Notes under the pieces: model-generated
Seen by the model: only the letters and a program-made list of their open reading frames with translations
Told to the model about the DNA's origin: nothing
The model's database searches: none
Shown: piece after piece, positions 1 to 7,965 of the stretch
Layout of the letters: each line of letters starts with the position of its first letter
Position numbering within the stretch: position 1 is the first letter of the stretch
Origin: Selenomonadales bacterium 4137-cl
GTDB taxonomy: Bacteria > Bacillota > Negativicutes > Sporomusales > UBA7701
NCBI GenBank assembly: GCA_032334055.1
Contig: JAUOZS010000001.1
Span: 3,181,501-3,245,500 of the forward strand
Direction: 5' to 3'
DNA length: 64,000 nt
Program-made: the position numbers and the translations under genes

Positions 1-239
1 TCGGCGGGTTTGAGGCCGCCCTGGAGGGCGACGGTGGCGGCCTGCTGGATGACGGGGCCGTCGGCGATGGGGTCGGAGAAGGGGATGCCGATTTCGATGA
101 TGTCGGCGCCGGCTTCGGCGGCGGCGAGGGCGGCCCGGCGGGTGGCGGCGAGGTCGGGGTAGCCGGCGGCGAGGTAGACGATGAGGCCTTTGCCGCCGGC
201 GGCGAGGCGGGCGGTGAGTTTATCCCGGAGTTTGGACAT
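1..239 (-). CDS. trpA: Tryptophan synthase alpha chain, N-terminal part (runs off the window)
   Basis: Only about the first 79 residues are present; the gene continues beyond base 1. The translation starts [18 protein letters not shown] and contains [11 protein letters not shown] followed by [20 protein letters not shown]. This is the TrpA N-terminus with the catalytic glutamate and the conserved FSDP-ADGP loop. TrpA splits indole-3-glycerol phosphate and passes indole to TrpB. The ATG at 237-239 lies just after the trpB stop, so it is the last visible gene of the trpDFCBA operon. I am confident of the family; the C-terminus cannot be assessed. Confidence 0.93.
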   Translation of the reverse strand, partial: MSKLRDKLTARLAAGGKGLIVYLAAGYPDLAATRRAALAAAEAGADIIEIGIPFSDPIADGPVIQQAATVALQGGLKPA

Positions 240-241
240 TT

Positions 242-1420
242 TTATATTCCCCCCATGGTTTTCGCTACGGTGTCGACGTCTTTGTCGCCCCGGCCGGAGA
301 GGCAGACGACGACGGCTTCGCCGGGGTTGGTCGCCGGCATGAGTTCATCCAGGTAGGCGAGGGCGTGGGCGCTCTCTAAGGCGGGGATGATGCCTTCGAG
401 GCGGGCGAGACGGGCGAGGGCCTGGAGTGCCTGTTGGTCGGTGACGGCGACGTAGGCGGCGAGGCCGCTGTCTTTGGCGTGGGAGTGTTCGGGGCCGACG
501 CCGGGGTAGTCGAGGCCGGCGGAGACGGAGTGGGCTTCGGTGACCTGGCCGTCGTCGTCCTGGAGGAGGTAGCTGTAGGCGCCGTGGAGGACGCCGGGCC
601 GTCCCCGGGTGAGCGAGGCGGCGTGTTTGTCGGTTTCAAGGCCCCGGCCGGCGGCTTCGACGCCGATTTTGGCGATCGATTTGTCGTGGAGGAAGGGGTG
701 GAAGCTGCCCATGGCGTTGCTGCCGCCGCCGACGCAAGCGACGATGTGGCTGATTTTGAGGCCGGCGGCCTCGGCCTGGCTCCTGACTTCGCGGCCGATG
801 ACGGACTGGAAGTCGCGGACGAGCATGGGGTAGGGATGGGGGCCGACGACGGAGCCGATGATGTAGTGGGTGTCGCGGACGTTGGCGACCCAGCTGCGGA
901 GGGCTTCGCTGGTGGCGTCTTTGAGGGTGCCGCTGCCGCTGGTGACGGGGACGACTTCGCTGCCGAGGAGGCGCATGCGGACGACGTTGAGGTGCTGGCG
1001 TTCCATGTCTTCTTTGCCCATGAAGACGCGGCATTCGAGGCCGAAGTGGGCGGCGACGGTGGCGCAGGCGACGCCGTGCTGGCCGGCGCCGGTTTCGGCG
1101 ATGATGCGTTTTTTGCCCATGCGGCGGGCGAGGAGGGCCTGGCCGAGGGCGTTGTTGATTTTGTGGGCGCCGGTGTGCAGGAGGTCTTCGCGTTTGAGGT
1201 AGACGGCGGCCCGGCCGTAGTGGGCGGTGAGGCGGGCGGCGTGGTAGAGGAGGGTGGGCCGGCCGGCGTAGTCCCGGAGGTAGGCGGCGAATTCGCGCTG
1301 GAAGGAGGGGTCGTTTTTGAGGCCGCGATAGAAGTCGTCGAGTTCGATGAGGGCGGGCATGACGGTTTCGGGTACGTACCGGCCGCCGTAGGCGCCGTAG
1401 CGTCCGTTTGTGTCAGGCAT
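242..1420 (-). CDS. trpB: Tryptophan synthase beta chain (TrpB1 type)
   Basis: This 392-residue protein has the usual TrpB length. It condenses indole with serine using PLP. The PLP lysine lies in [13 protein letters not shown] near residue 87, followed by ETGAGQHG and the phosphate-binding loop GGGSNAMG. The start ATG is preceded by AGGAGGAACCAAACA. The trpC stop lies inside the trpB start region (8-nt overlap), which implies translational coupling. It is the TrpA-partnered copy; a second, TrpB2-type enzyme lies at 10769-12124. Regulation is by the tandem T-box leader upstream of trpD. Confidence 0.97.
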   Translation of the reverse strand: MPDTNGRYGAYGGRYVPETVMPALIELDDFYRGLKNDPSFQREFAAYLRDYAGRPTLLYHAARLTAHYGRAAVYLKREDLLHTGAHKINNALGQALLARRMGKKRIIAETGAGQHGVACATVAAHFGLECRVFMGKEDMERQHLNVVRMRLLGSEVVPVTSGSGTLKDATSEALRSWVANVRDTHYIIGSVVGPHPYPMLVRDFQSVIGREVRSQAEAAGLKISHIVACVGGGSNAMGSFHPFLHDKSIAKIGVEAAGRGLETDKHAASLTRGRPGVLHGAYSYLLQDDDGQVTEAHSVSAGLDYPGVGPEHSHAKDSGLAAYVAVTDQQALQALARLARLEGIIPALESAHALAYLDELMPATNPGEAVVVCLSGRGDKDVDTVAKTMGGI

Positions 1421-2231
1421 TGTTTGGTTCCTCCTTTGTATGTCGGGGTTGCGGGGCGTCGGTCGGTTCGCCGGCGAGCGCGAGTTCGCGGGTGCGGGCG
1501 AGGATGTCGGGGGCGGTGACGAGGCCTTCGCCCACGAGGGCGCCGCGGACGCCGGCCTGTTTGAGCCGCCGGGCGTCGTGGCCGCCGGTGATGCCGCTTT
1601 CGCTGACGAGGAGGCGGCGGCCGTCGGTATGGGGCAGGAGGGCGAAGGTGGCGGCTATGTCGGTGGTGAAGGTGGTGAGGTCGCGGTTGTTGATGCCGAT
1701 TATGGGGGCGGGGGTGCGCTGGACGCGGTCAAGCTCTTCGCGACTGTGGACTTCGACGAGGGTGTCGAGGCCGAGTTCGCCGGCGACGGCGAGGAAGCGG
1801 GCGAGTTCGGCGTCGGTGAGGATGGCGGCGATGAGGAGGACGGCGTCGGCGCCGGCCCAGCGGGCTTCGTGGAGCTGGTATTCGTCGATGATAAAGTCTT
1901 TGCGGAGGATGGGCAGGGGGCTGACGGCGCGGACGGCGGCGATGTCTTCGAGGCGGCCGCGAAAGGGGGCGCTGGTGTGGACGGAGAGGGCGGCGGCGCC
2001 GCCGGCGGTGTAGATGCGGGCAAGCTCGGGGACGGTGTGGCGGGCGGTGAGGGTGCCTTTGGCGGGGGAGGCGAGCTTGCATTCGGCGATGAGGGCCCAG
2101 TCGGCGGCGCGCAGCGCCTTGGCGAAGGCGGGGGGACGCGGGGTTGTGTCCCGCTGCAGTTCGGCGAGGGGGCGGGTTTGTTTGCGGGCGGCGACTTCCT
2201 GGCGGATGCCGGCGACTATGCGGGCGAGCAT
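1413..2231 (-). CDS. trpC: Indole-3-glycerol phosphate synthase
   Basis: This 272-residue single-domain TrpC converts CdRP to indole-3-glycerol phosphate. Family motifs are [14 protein letters not shown] (the ECK-SPSKG phosphate/catalytic lysine region near residue 50), [14 protein letters not shown] near 115, [10 protein letters not shown] and [14 protein letters not shown]. It overlaps trpF by 16 nt at its 5' end and trpB by 8 nt at its 3' end, so the operon is tightly coupled. It is a monofunctional enzyme; the PRAI activity is encoded by the separate trpF. Confidence 0.96.
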   Translation of the reverse strand: MLARIVAGIRQEVAARKQTRPLAELQRDTTPRPPAFAKALRAADWALIAECKLASPAKGTLTARHTVPELARIYTAGGAAALSVHTSAPFRGRLEDIAAVRAVSPLPILRKDFIIDEYQLHEARWAGADAVLLIAAILTDAELARFLAVAGELGLDTLVEVHSREELDRVQRTPAPIIGINNRDLTTFTTDIAATFALLPHTDGRRLLVSESGITGGHDARRLKQAGVRGALVGEGLVTAPDILARTRELALAGEPTDAPQPRHTKEEPNNA

Positions 2232-2854
2232 GTTTCGCCCCCTTCCTGCGCCGCGCGGGCGGCGGCGACGAATTGGCGGATTTTGGCGGCGTCTTTGGCG
2301 CCGGCGGTTTCGACGCCGCCGGAGACGTCGATGCCGGCGGGCCTGAGGATGCGGATGGCTTCGCCGACGTTGGCGGGGGTGAGGCCGCCGGCGACGATGA
2401 AGGGGCCGGGTAGGCCGGCGGTGAAGCCGCTGGCCCGCCGCCAGTCGAAGGCTACGCCGGTGCCGCCGGCCTGGCCGGGTACGAGGCTGTCGAGGAGGAT
2501 GTATTCGGCCGGGTAGGCGGCGGCCGCGGCGGCGGGGTCGAAGCCGGGGCCGACGGGCATGGCTTTGATGATCGGCCAGCCGACCGCGCGGCAGTAGGCG
2601 GGAGGTTCGCCGCCGTGGAGCTGGACGTAGTCGAGGCAGCAGCGGCGGGCGGTGTCCTGGACGACGGCGAGGGGCTGGTTGACGAATACGCCGACGCGGC
2701 CGACGCCAGCGACTTGGCGGGCGATTTCGGCGGCGGCGGCGACGCTGACCCGCCGCCGGCTGGGGGCGAAGACGAAGCCGATGAGGTCGGCGCCGGCGTC
2801 GCGGGCGGCGCAGGCGGCGTCGATGGTGGTTATGCCGCAGATTTTTATGATAAT
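2216..2854 (-). CDS. trpF: Phosphoribosylanthranilate isomerase, apparently starting at AUU
   Basis: This protein of about 212 residues contains IIKICGITTIDAA at the N-terminus, then FVFAPSRRRV, YVQLHGGE and VAGGLTPANV, all standard TrpF motifs; it isomerises phosphoribosylanthranilate to CdRP. The frame has no ATG, GTG or TTG before the conserved KICGIT. The only candidates between the purine-rich AGGGAGGG (2861-2868) and that motif are ATT (2858-2860), ATT (2852-2854), ATC and ATA. I placed the start at ATT 2852-2854, six bases from the ribosome binding site. The start lies inside the end of trpD (stop at 2845), so coupling to trpD may compensate for a weak codon. A sequencing error is the alternative, but no single obvious base restores ATG. 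Confidence 0.9.
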   Translation of the reverse strand: MIIKICGITTIDAACAARDAGADLIGFVFAPSRRRVSVAAAAEIARQVAGVGRVGVFVNQPLAVVQDTARRCCLDYVQLHGGEPPAYCRAVGWPIIKAMPVGPGFDPAAAAAAYPAEYILLDSLVPGQAGGTGVAFDWRRASGFTAGLPGPFIVAGGLTPANVGEAIRILRPAGIDVSGGVETAGAKDAAKIRQFVAAARAAQEGGETCSPA

Positions 2855-3876
2855 GGTAATCCCTCCCTGTAGTCGGCTCCGAAGCGGCGGAGGGCCTCCA
2901 GCCGGCCGAGGGCGGCGCCGCTGTCGACGCTGGCGGCGGCGAGGGCGAGGCCTTCGCGGAGGCTGCCGGCCTTGCCGGCGACGACGAGGGCGGCGGCGGC
3001 GTTGAGAAGGACGATGTCGCGCCGGCCGTCTTTTTGGCCGCGGAGGATGCCGAGGATGATGGCGGCGTTGTCGTCGGGGGCGCCGCCGCGATAGAGGCTG
3101 CTGTCGCCGCGGAAGCCGTAGTCGGCGGGGTCGAGGAGGTAGGATTTGACTTGGCCGTTCACCACTTCGGCGATTTTGGTGGGGGCGGCGGCGGAGATTT
3201 CGTCGAGGCCGTCGAGGCTGTGGACGACCATGGCCCGCTTGGTGCCGAGCCTGAGAAGGACTTCGGCGACTTTGTCGGTGAGGGCGGGGTCGTAGACGCC
3301 GATGAGCTGGCGGGCGGCGCCGGCGGGGTTGGTGAGCGGCCCGAGGAGGTTGAAGACGGTGCGGAAGCCGAGCTCGCGCCGCGATTTGGCGACATGGCGC
3401 ATGGCGGGATGGTAGAGAGGGGCGTAGAGGAAGCTGATGCCGAGGGTGTCGAGGGCGGCGGCGGCCGCGGCGGGCGGGAGATCGACGCGGACGCCGAGGG
3501 CGGCGAGGACGTCGGCGCTGCCGCAGGCGCTGGAGATGCCGTGGTTGCCGTGCTTGGCGACGGTGACGCCCGCGCCGGCGACGACGAGGGCGACGGCGGT
3601 GGAGATGTTGAAGGTGCCGCGGCCGTCGCCGCCGGTGCCGCAGGTGTCGAGGACGTCGCCGCCGCTGGCGCCGACGGCGACGACGAAGTCGCGCATGACG
3701 CCGGCGAAGCCGGCGATCTCTTCGCTGGTCTCGCCTTTCATTTTGAGGGCGGTGAGGAAGGCGCCGATCTGGGCGTCGCTGGCTTCGCCGGACATGATGG
3801 CGGCCATGGTGCGGCCGGCTTCTTCGTGCGACAGGCTGTGTCCGGCCGCCACCCGGCCGAGGGATTCTCTGAGCAT
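2845..3876 (-). CDS. trpD: Anthranilate phosphoribosyltransferase
   Basis: This 343-residue protein transfers phosphoribose from PRPP to anthranilate. Motifs are DTCGTGGDGRGTFNIST (PRPP loop, near residues 78-94), KHGNHGISSACGSADVL and FNLLGPLTNPAGA. It starts at ATG 3874-3876 behind AGGAGGAATAACC. It is the first gene of the operon, directly downstream of the two T-box leaders; no trpE or trpG precedes it. The C-terminal codons overlap the start of trpF. Confidence 0.97.
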   Translation of the reverse strand: MLRESLGRVAAGHSLSHEEAGRTMAAIMSGEASDAQIGAFLTALKMKGETSEEIAGFAGVMRDFVVAVGASGGDVLDTCGTGGDGRGTFNISTAVALVVAGAGVTVAKHGNHGISSACGSADVLAALGVRVDLPPAAAAAALDTLGISFLYAPLYHPAMRHVAKSRRELGFRTVFNLLGPLTNPAGAARQLIGVYDPALTDKVAEVLLRLGTKRAMVVHSLDGLDEISAAAPTKIAEVVNGQVKSYLLDPADYGFRGDSSLYRGGAPDDNAAIILGILRGQKDGRRDIVLLNAAAALVVAGKAGSLREGLALAAASVDSGAALGRLEALRRFGADYREGLPLS

Positions 3877-3914
3877 GGTTATTCCTCCCTTTTTTGCGCT
3901 GTTTTGGGTCGATA

Positions 3915-4205
3915 AATAGAAAAAGCCATTTCACCCGTAGGGGCGAAATGGCTCGCGGTACCACCCTTGTTCGGAAAGCGAAGCTTTCCCTTGTTCGGAT
4001 ACGGGGCAATATGGCCCGATACCCTAGCCCGCTAACGGGGGCGGCCGGCCCTTCCTACTTGCCGGCGGCGTTCGGGGGGCAGCTCCCAGGTCCATTCGCT
4101 GTGCTCTCCCGGCCGGTCGTCTCACCTCCGGTTTCCCGGTCACCGGCTCGCTGGGCGGAAGGGCACACAGTTACTCGTCCTGTTCGACGCTGTTGGTTAT
4201 TTAGT
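3915..4205 (-). ncRNA. T-box leader 1 (tryptophan), proximal to trpD
   Basis: On the minus strand, AGGGTGGTACCGCG (3954-3967) is the canonical T-box. It is followed by a terminator hairpin (about 3920-3952, arms around GCCATTTC and GAAATGGC) and a run of T. Upstream lies GAATGGACC with a UGG triplet at 4092-4094, the likely specifier for tRNA-Trp. Uncharged tRNA-Trp should stabilise the antiterminator and allow trpDFCBA to be read. It is about 290 nt long and resembles the neighbouring copy closely. Confidence 0.93.
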
Positions 4206-4209
4206 TTGG

Positions 4210-4497
4210 GGAAATAAAAAAAGCCTCTTTCACCCCAGGGGCGAAATGGCTCGCGGTACCACCCTTTTCGGAAAGCGAAGCTTTCCCTTGTTCGGATACG
4301 GGGCATATGGCCCGATATCCTAGCCCGCTAACGGGGGCGGCCGGCTCCTCCTACTGGCGAACGCGTTCGGGGAGCAGCTCCCAGGTCCATTCGCTATGCA
4401 CTCCCGGCCGGTCGTTTCACCTCCGGTTTCCCGGTCACCGGCTCGCTGGGCGGGGGCTCACATAGGTACTCGTCCTGTTCGACGCTGTTGGTTATAG
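4210..4497 (-). ncRNA. T-box leader 2 (tryptophan), promoter-proximal tandem copy
   Basis: This is a second full T-box with AGGGTGGTACCGCG at 4252-4265, a terminator hairpin with U-run at about 4213-4250, and the same GAATGGACC context with UGG at 4387-4389. It is nearly identical to the downstream copy over long stretches, so it arose by recent duplication or is kept alike by gene conversion. The two leaders in series require readthrough at both terminators and should sharpen the response to tryptophan starvation. Confidence 0.93.
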
Positions 4498-4507
4498 AAT
4501 TAGCATT

Positions 4508-4536
4508 ATTTTATCGCGGGCGGCGGCTGTTGTCAA
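4508..4536 (-). promoter_or_regulatory. Predicted sigma-A promoter of the trp operon
   Basis: The minus strand reads TTGACA (4531-4536), a 17-base spacer, then TAAAAT (4508-4513), a near-consensus promoter. It is just upstream of the first T-box and back to back with the promoter of the SAM-riboswitch operon. Confidence 0.75.
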
Positions 4537-4571
4537 GGCTGAGGGGAATTTTTCCCGCGATGAAAATGCTG

Positions 4572-4600
4572 TTGACAAATTTTCGGCTGCTTGGTATTAT
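4572..4600 (+). promoter_or_regulatory. Predicted sigma-A promoter of the SAM-regulated homocysteine operon
   Basis: TTGACA at 4572-4577 and TATTAT at 4595-4600 are separated by 17 bases. Transcription would begin just upstream of the SAM-I aptamer. Confidence 0.75.
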
Positions 4601-4626
4601 TCTACCAATAACGAAATACAAGGTAT

Positions 4627-4746
4627 TTTCTCATCAAGAGAGGCGGAGGGACTGGCCCGATGAAACCTCGGCAACCACGGCGGCCGTATGGCTTGCCGCA
4701 GGTGCCAATTCCTGAAGCGATCCAATAGATCGCTTGAAGATGGGAG
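4627..4746 (+). ncRNA. SAM-I (S-box) riboswitch
   Basis: The aptamer is recognisable from TCATCAAGAGAGGCGGAGGG, then ACTGGCCCGATGAAACC with CGGCAACC, then GGTGCCAATTCC and a closing GATGGGAG that pairs with the 5' TCTCATC to form P1. It precedes three genes for homocysteine formation, so SAM should shut them off. No strong intrinsic terminator with a long U-run is visible before the ATG at 4807, so the expression platform may act on translation (the ribosome binding site is GTGAGGAGG at about 4790-4799). Confidence 0.93.
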
Positions 4747-4806
4747 CGGGCCGATAGCGGTTTTCTGCCTCTTTCATCTGCGAGCGACGGGTGAGGAGGA
4801 TTTTTT

Positions 4807-5967
4807 ATGGCCAAAAAGACGTTTGCCGAGATCAATGAGAAGATCAAAAAGGGCGAAGCGGTGGTGCTGACGGCCGAGGAGGTTGTCGCCATGGCGGACG
4901 AACAGGGCCTGAAGGCGACGGCGGAGAAGGTGGATGTGGTGACGACCGCGACCTTCGGGCCGATGTGCTCGTCAGGGGCGTTCCTGAATTTCGGCCACAG
5001 CGACCCGCCGATCAAGATGGCGAAGGTGTGGCTCAATCAGGTGCCGGCGTATACTGGGATCGCGGCGGTGGACGCGTATATCGGCGCGACCGAGCTGGCC
5101 GAGGGCCGCGATGACTACGGCGGCGCGCATGTGATCGAGGAGCTGGTGGCCGGGAAAAGCGTGCGCCTGAAGGCGATCGCCCAGGGGACGGACTGCTACC
5201 CCCGCAAGGAGCTGGAGGGGTATATCAGCCGGGAGAGCATCAACGAGGCGTTCCTGTTCAATCCCCGCAACGCGTACCAGAACTATGGGGCGGCGACCAA
5301 TTCAACCGGGCGCATCCTGTATACGTATATGGGGATGCTGCTGCCGAAGTTCGGCAATGTGACGTATTCGACCGCGGGGCAGCTCAGCCCGCTTTTAAAT
5401 GACCCGTATCTCAGGACGATCGGCGTGGGAACGCGCATTTTCCTCGGCGGCACGCAGGGGTATGTGGCCTGGCACGGGACGCAGCACAACCCGTCTAAGG
5501 CGCGGGGCGAGAACGGCGTGCCGGTGGGCGGCGCGGGGACGCTCAGCCTGATCGGCGACCTGAAGGCGATGACGACCGAGTACCTGAAGGCGGCGGTGTT
5601 CAAGAATTACGGGGTGAGCATGTTCGTGGGGGTGGGCATCCCCATCCCGATGCTCGACGAGGATATGGCCCGCTTCGTGACGGTGCGCGACCGGGAGATT
5701 AAGACGACGCTGTTGGATTACGGGGTGCCGGGGCGCAGCCGGCCGACGCTGAAGGTGGTCGATTACGCGGAGCTGAAGTCGGGCTTCGTGGAGCTGAACG
5801 GCCGCAAGGTGCGGACGGCGCCGCTGTCGAGCATTTATAAGGCAAGGCAGATTGCGGCGACGCTGAAAGAGTGGATCGAGCGGGGCGAGTTTATGCTCCA
5901 GGAGCCGGCGGCGCCGCTGCCGGCCGACGCGACGGTGAAGCCGCTGGATGTAAAGGAGTTGGACTGA
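4807..5967 (+). CDS. DUF39 / COG1900 homocysteine biosynthesis protein
   Basis: This 386-residue protein belongs to the DUF39 family. The archaeal member MA1821 of Methanosarcina acetivorans takes part in making homocysteine from aspartate semialdehyde and a sulphide donor. Visible signatures are FGPMCSSGAF (Cys54), QGTDCYPRKE (Cys130), FNPRNAYQNYGAATN and a GTRIFLGGTQGYVAWHGTQH block; two cysteines at equivalent places are, as I recall, essential in the archaeal enzyme. It starts at ATG 4807 after GAGGAGG and is the first gene behind the SAM-I riboswitch. The next gene begins two bases after its stop region. The riboswitch supports a role in methionine/SAM supply. Confidence 0.93.
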   Translation: MAKKTFAEINEKIKKGEAVVLTAEEVVAMADEQGLKATAEKVDVVTTATFGPMCSSGAFLNFGHSDPPIKMAKVWLNQVPAYTGIAAVDAYIGATELAEGRDDYGGAHVIEELVAGKSVRLKAIAQGTDCYPRKELEGYISRESINEAFLFNPRNAYQNYGAATNSTGRILYTYMGMLLPKFGNVTYSTAGQLSPLLNDPYLRTIGVGTRIFLGGTQGYVAWHGTQHNPSKARGENGVPVGGAGTLSLIGDLKAMTTEYLKAAVFKNYGVSMFVGVGIPIPMLDEDMARFVTVRDREIKTTLLDYGVPGRSRPTLKVVDYAELKSGFVELNGRKVRTAPLSSIYKARQIAATLKEWIERGEFMLQEPAAPLPADATVKPLDVKELD

Positions 5968-5968
5968 G

Positions 5969-6400
5969 ATGGTGAAGGAGCGTTTCACGTTCGTTTTTTC
6001 GCCCGAGACTTACGATAAGCCGATCACGTACCACCTGGTGAAGGATTTCGACCTCAAGCTCAACATCCTGCGGGCGGAGATCACCCCCGGCGAGGAGGGG
6101 CACCTGCTGGCCGAGATCGAGGGCGAGGAGGATAATCTGCGCCGAGCGCTCGAATTCCTGGCGGCGGAGGGGATCGAGGTCATCCCCACCCACCGGCAGG
6201 TGACGGTGCGGCAGGAGGAGTGCGTCCACTGCGGGGCGTGCACGGCGGTGTGCTTCTCGGGGGCGCTGGCGATGAACCGCGAGGAGTGGAAGATGGAGTT
6301 CCGTCCGGAGAAGTGCATCGTGTGCGGGCTGTGCATCGAGGCGTGCCCGCTCAGAATCATCAGCGTGGGCTTCGGCGGCGGCAAGGCCGGAGAGGCGTGA
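5969..6400 (+). CDS. NIL domain plus two [4Fe-4S] ferredoxin, homocysteine biosynthesis partner
   Basis: This 143-residue protein has an N-terminal NIL-type domain (about residues 1-75; the domain also occurs in methionine ABC transporters). Two cluster motifs follow: CVHCGACTAVC and CIVCGLCIEACP. It matches the archaeal MA1822 type that works with DUF39 proteins, presumably to supply electrons or sulphur chemistry. It is translationally close to both neighbours: the start follows the upstream stop almost at once, and the next ATG lies three bases after its stop. Confidence 0.93.
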   Translation: MVKERFTFVFSPETYDKPITYHLVKDFDLKLNILRAEITPGEEGHLLAEIEGEEDNLRRALEFLAAEGIEVIPTHRQVTVRQEECVHCGACTAVCFSGALAMNREEWKMEFRPEKCIVCGLCIEACPLRIISVGFGGGKAGEA

Positions 6401-6402
6401 AT

Positions 6403-7164
6403 ATGAAATCGGCCGCCTACGAGCCGCGCCGCTACCGGGACGGTATGGCCGGCCCCGGATTCAAGACGTTTACGGTGAGCCACCTGGAGACCGACCTGTG
6501 GGTGGCGGTGACGGCTGACGCCCCGCCGGAAGCCGAGGAGGCGGCGCGGGTGGCGATGCTGGAGGCACGGCGCGAGCTTGAGGTGTATATCGCGACCGAC
6601 CGGGCGTTTCTGACGGCGCTGGCGCCGTACGAGCCGCAGACCGGCTGCCCGGCGCTCATCCGCGCGATGGCGGACGCGGCGGCTTTGGCCGGCACGGGGC
6701 CGATGGCGGCGGTAGCCGGGGCGGTGAGCGCCTATGTCGGCCGCCGGCTGGAGGAGCTTTTCGGCCTCGCGGAGGTAATCGTCGAGAACGGCGGCGACAT
6801 CTACCTGCGGTCGAGCGTGCCGCGGAAGATCGCCATCTACGCCGGGGCGTCGCCGCTGTCGAACAAGCTGGCGATCACCCTCTCCCCCACCCTCTCCCCT
6901 CTCGGTATCTGCACCTCGTCGGGGACGGTGGGCCACTCGCTCAGCCTCGGCAAAGCGGACGCCGCCACCGTGCTGGCCAAGGACGCGGCGACGGCGGACG
7001 CGTACGCGACAGCACTCGGCAACCGCGTCCAGGGGCCGCAGGATATCGACGCCGCCCTCGCCTGGGCCGCCGCCTCCCCGGAGGTGCTGGGGGCGGTGGT
7101 GATCGCGGGGGATAAGGTCGGCGCGGTCGGCGATGTTGAGCTTGCGCCGTATTGCGGTGAATAA
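6403..7164 (+). CDS. UPF0280 family protein (COG2122, ApbE-like fold), third homocysteine gene
   Basis: This 253-residue protein starts at ATG 6403 (MKSAAYEPRRYR), three bases after the ferredoxin stop. Features are TGCPALIRAMADAA, GAVSAYVGRRLEE, VENGGDIYL and GICTSSGTVGHSLSLG, typical of UPF0280, which is distantly related to ApbE flavin transferases. COG2122 proteins were linked genetically to sulphide-dependent homocysteine formation in Methanosarcina. Its place as third gene behind a SAM riboswitch supports the same pathway here. The biochemical role is not established from sequence. Confidence 0.92.
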   Translation: MKSAAYEPRRYRDGMAGPGFKTFTVSHLETDLWVAVTADAPPEAEEAARVAMLEARRELEVYIATDRAFLTALAPYEPQTGCPALIRAMADAAALAGTGPMAAVAGAVSAYVGRRLEELFGLAEVIVENGGDIYLRSSVPRKIAIYAGASPLSNKLAITLSPTLSPLGICTSSGTVGHSLSLGKADAATVLAKDAATADAYATALGNRVQGPQDIDAALAWAAASPEVLGAVVIAGDKVGAVGDVELAPYCGE

Positions 7165-7263
7165 AACCCTTAGGTATGGCGGCTACAAGTTTGCAGCTAA
7201 CCTATTGAAAAGAAAGAATGATCATCTTTTATTTACTTTGAGACCTTAGGCCTTACATGATCT

Positions 7264-7857
7264 CTACCTATTAGATGATGCAAAAATAGGATTAATCCTA
7301 ATAGATTGTGTAAAAGTTCTCCTTGTAGTTATTAGCTTTAGCTTACCTTGAGATATATTATATAACTTGTCAGAATCAACCGGGCCAAAGTGAATATAGC
7401 CTTCTATAGCTTTATATGGGTCTAACGAAAATATAGGTTGTATAAGTGGCTCAACCCTGCAACCTTCATAAACTGTGTAGGAATCAGAATGCATTTGAAT
7501 AACCTGCTCAGCATATTTAGGAGCATAAGTATCACTGTCAAAAGTAAGGGGCTCAACATCTGGTAGCAGAAGAGTAAATTCAAGGAAAGTAAGCGGTCTT
7601 TCAGATGTGTTCGTAATTCTAATCCATAACCAAAAACAGTATTTGGATATATCCGGTCTATGTACTACCTCTCCTTCACTATCATAGATCATTTCTTCTG
7701 GGTCTTCAGGAAAACAGGTAATCGCTTGCCCCTTTTCTCCCGTTGGTTGGTACAAGTTAATTGTCGGTCTCTCTTGAAAAAAGCGCCAAAAATGAAGAAA
7801 TAACCCTGCTACACCCGTAAGAGCACCAATAATTGCAACAACAAATTTTTCATCCAT
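7264..7857 (-). CDS. Membrane-anchored protein of unknown function, low GC
   Basis: This 197-residue protein has one N-terminal membrane segment (VVAIIGALTGVAGLFLHFW, residues 6-24) followed by a soluble part rich in beta-strand-like stretches (WLWIRITNTSERPLTFLEF). I do not recognise the family. The gene is strikingly AT-rich, with TTA, ATA and AAT codons common, unlike both neighbours, so horizontal acquisition is likely. A ribosome binding site GGGGGGATGTG precedes the ATG. It stands alone between the homocysteine operon and a repeat element. Confidence 0.82.
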   Translation of the reverse strand: MDEKFVVAIIGALTGVAGLFLHFWRFFQERPTINLYQPTGEKGQAITCFPEDPEEMIYDSEGEVVHRPDISKYCFWLWIRITNTSERPLTFLEFTLLLPDVEPLTFDSDTYAPKYAEQVIQMHSDSYTVYEGCRVEPLIQPIFSLDPYKAIEGYIHFGPVDSDKLYNISQGKLKLITTRRTFTQSIRINPIFASSNR

Positions 7858-7965
7858 TCACATCCCCCCATTCGCTGCTTCAAAGCGATTAAAAGGCAAC
7901 TTATAATGTCAGAGTGGTTAACCCTATTCATATTCTACGACAACGACAATAAAAAGACAAAATTT

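Noticed and set aside
434..1519. Long plus-strand open frame opposite trpB (361 residues)
   Set aside because: Antisense shadow caused by high GC; the translation is glycine/valine/alanine-rich without any motif and trpB is clearly the real gene.
2860..4009. Upstream extension of the trpF reading frame through trpD and the T-box to 4009
   Set aside because: The extension is arginine/proline-rich nonsense that overlaps trpD in another frame; conserved TrpF residues begin only at the KICGIT motif.
3894..4306. Small open frames across the T-box leaders
   Set aside because: They coincide with the structured T-box RNA and repeat because the leaders are duplicated.
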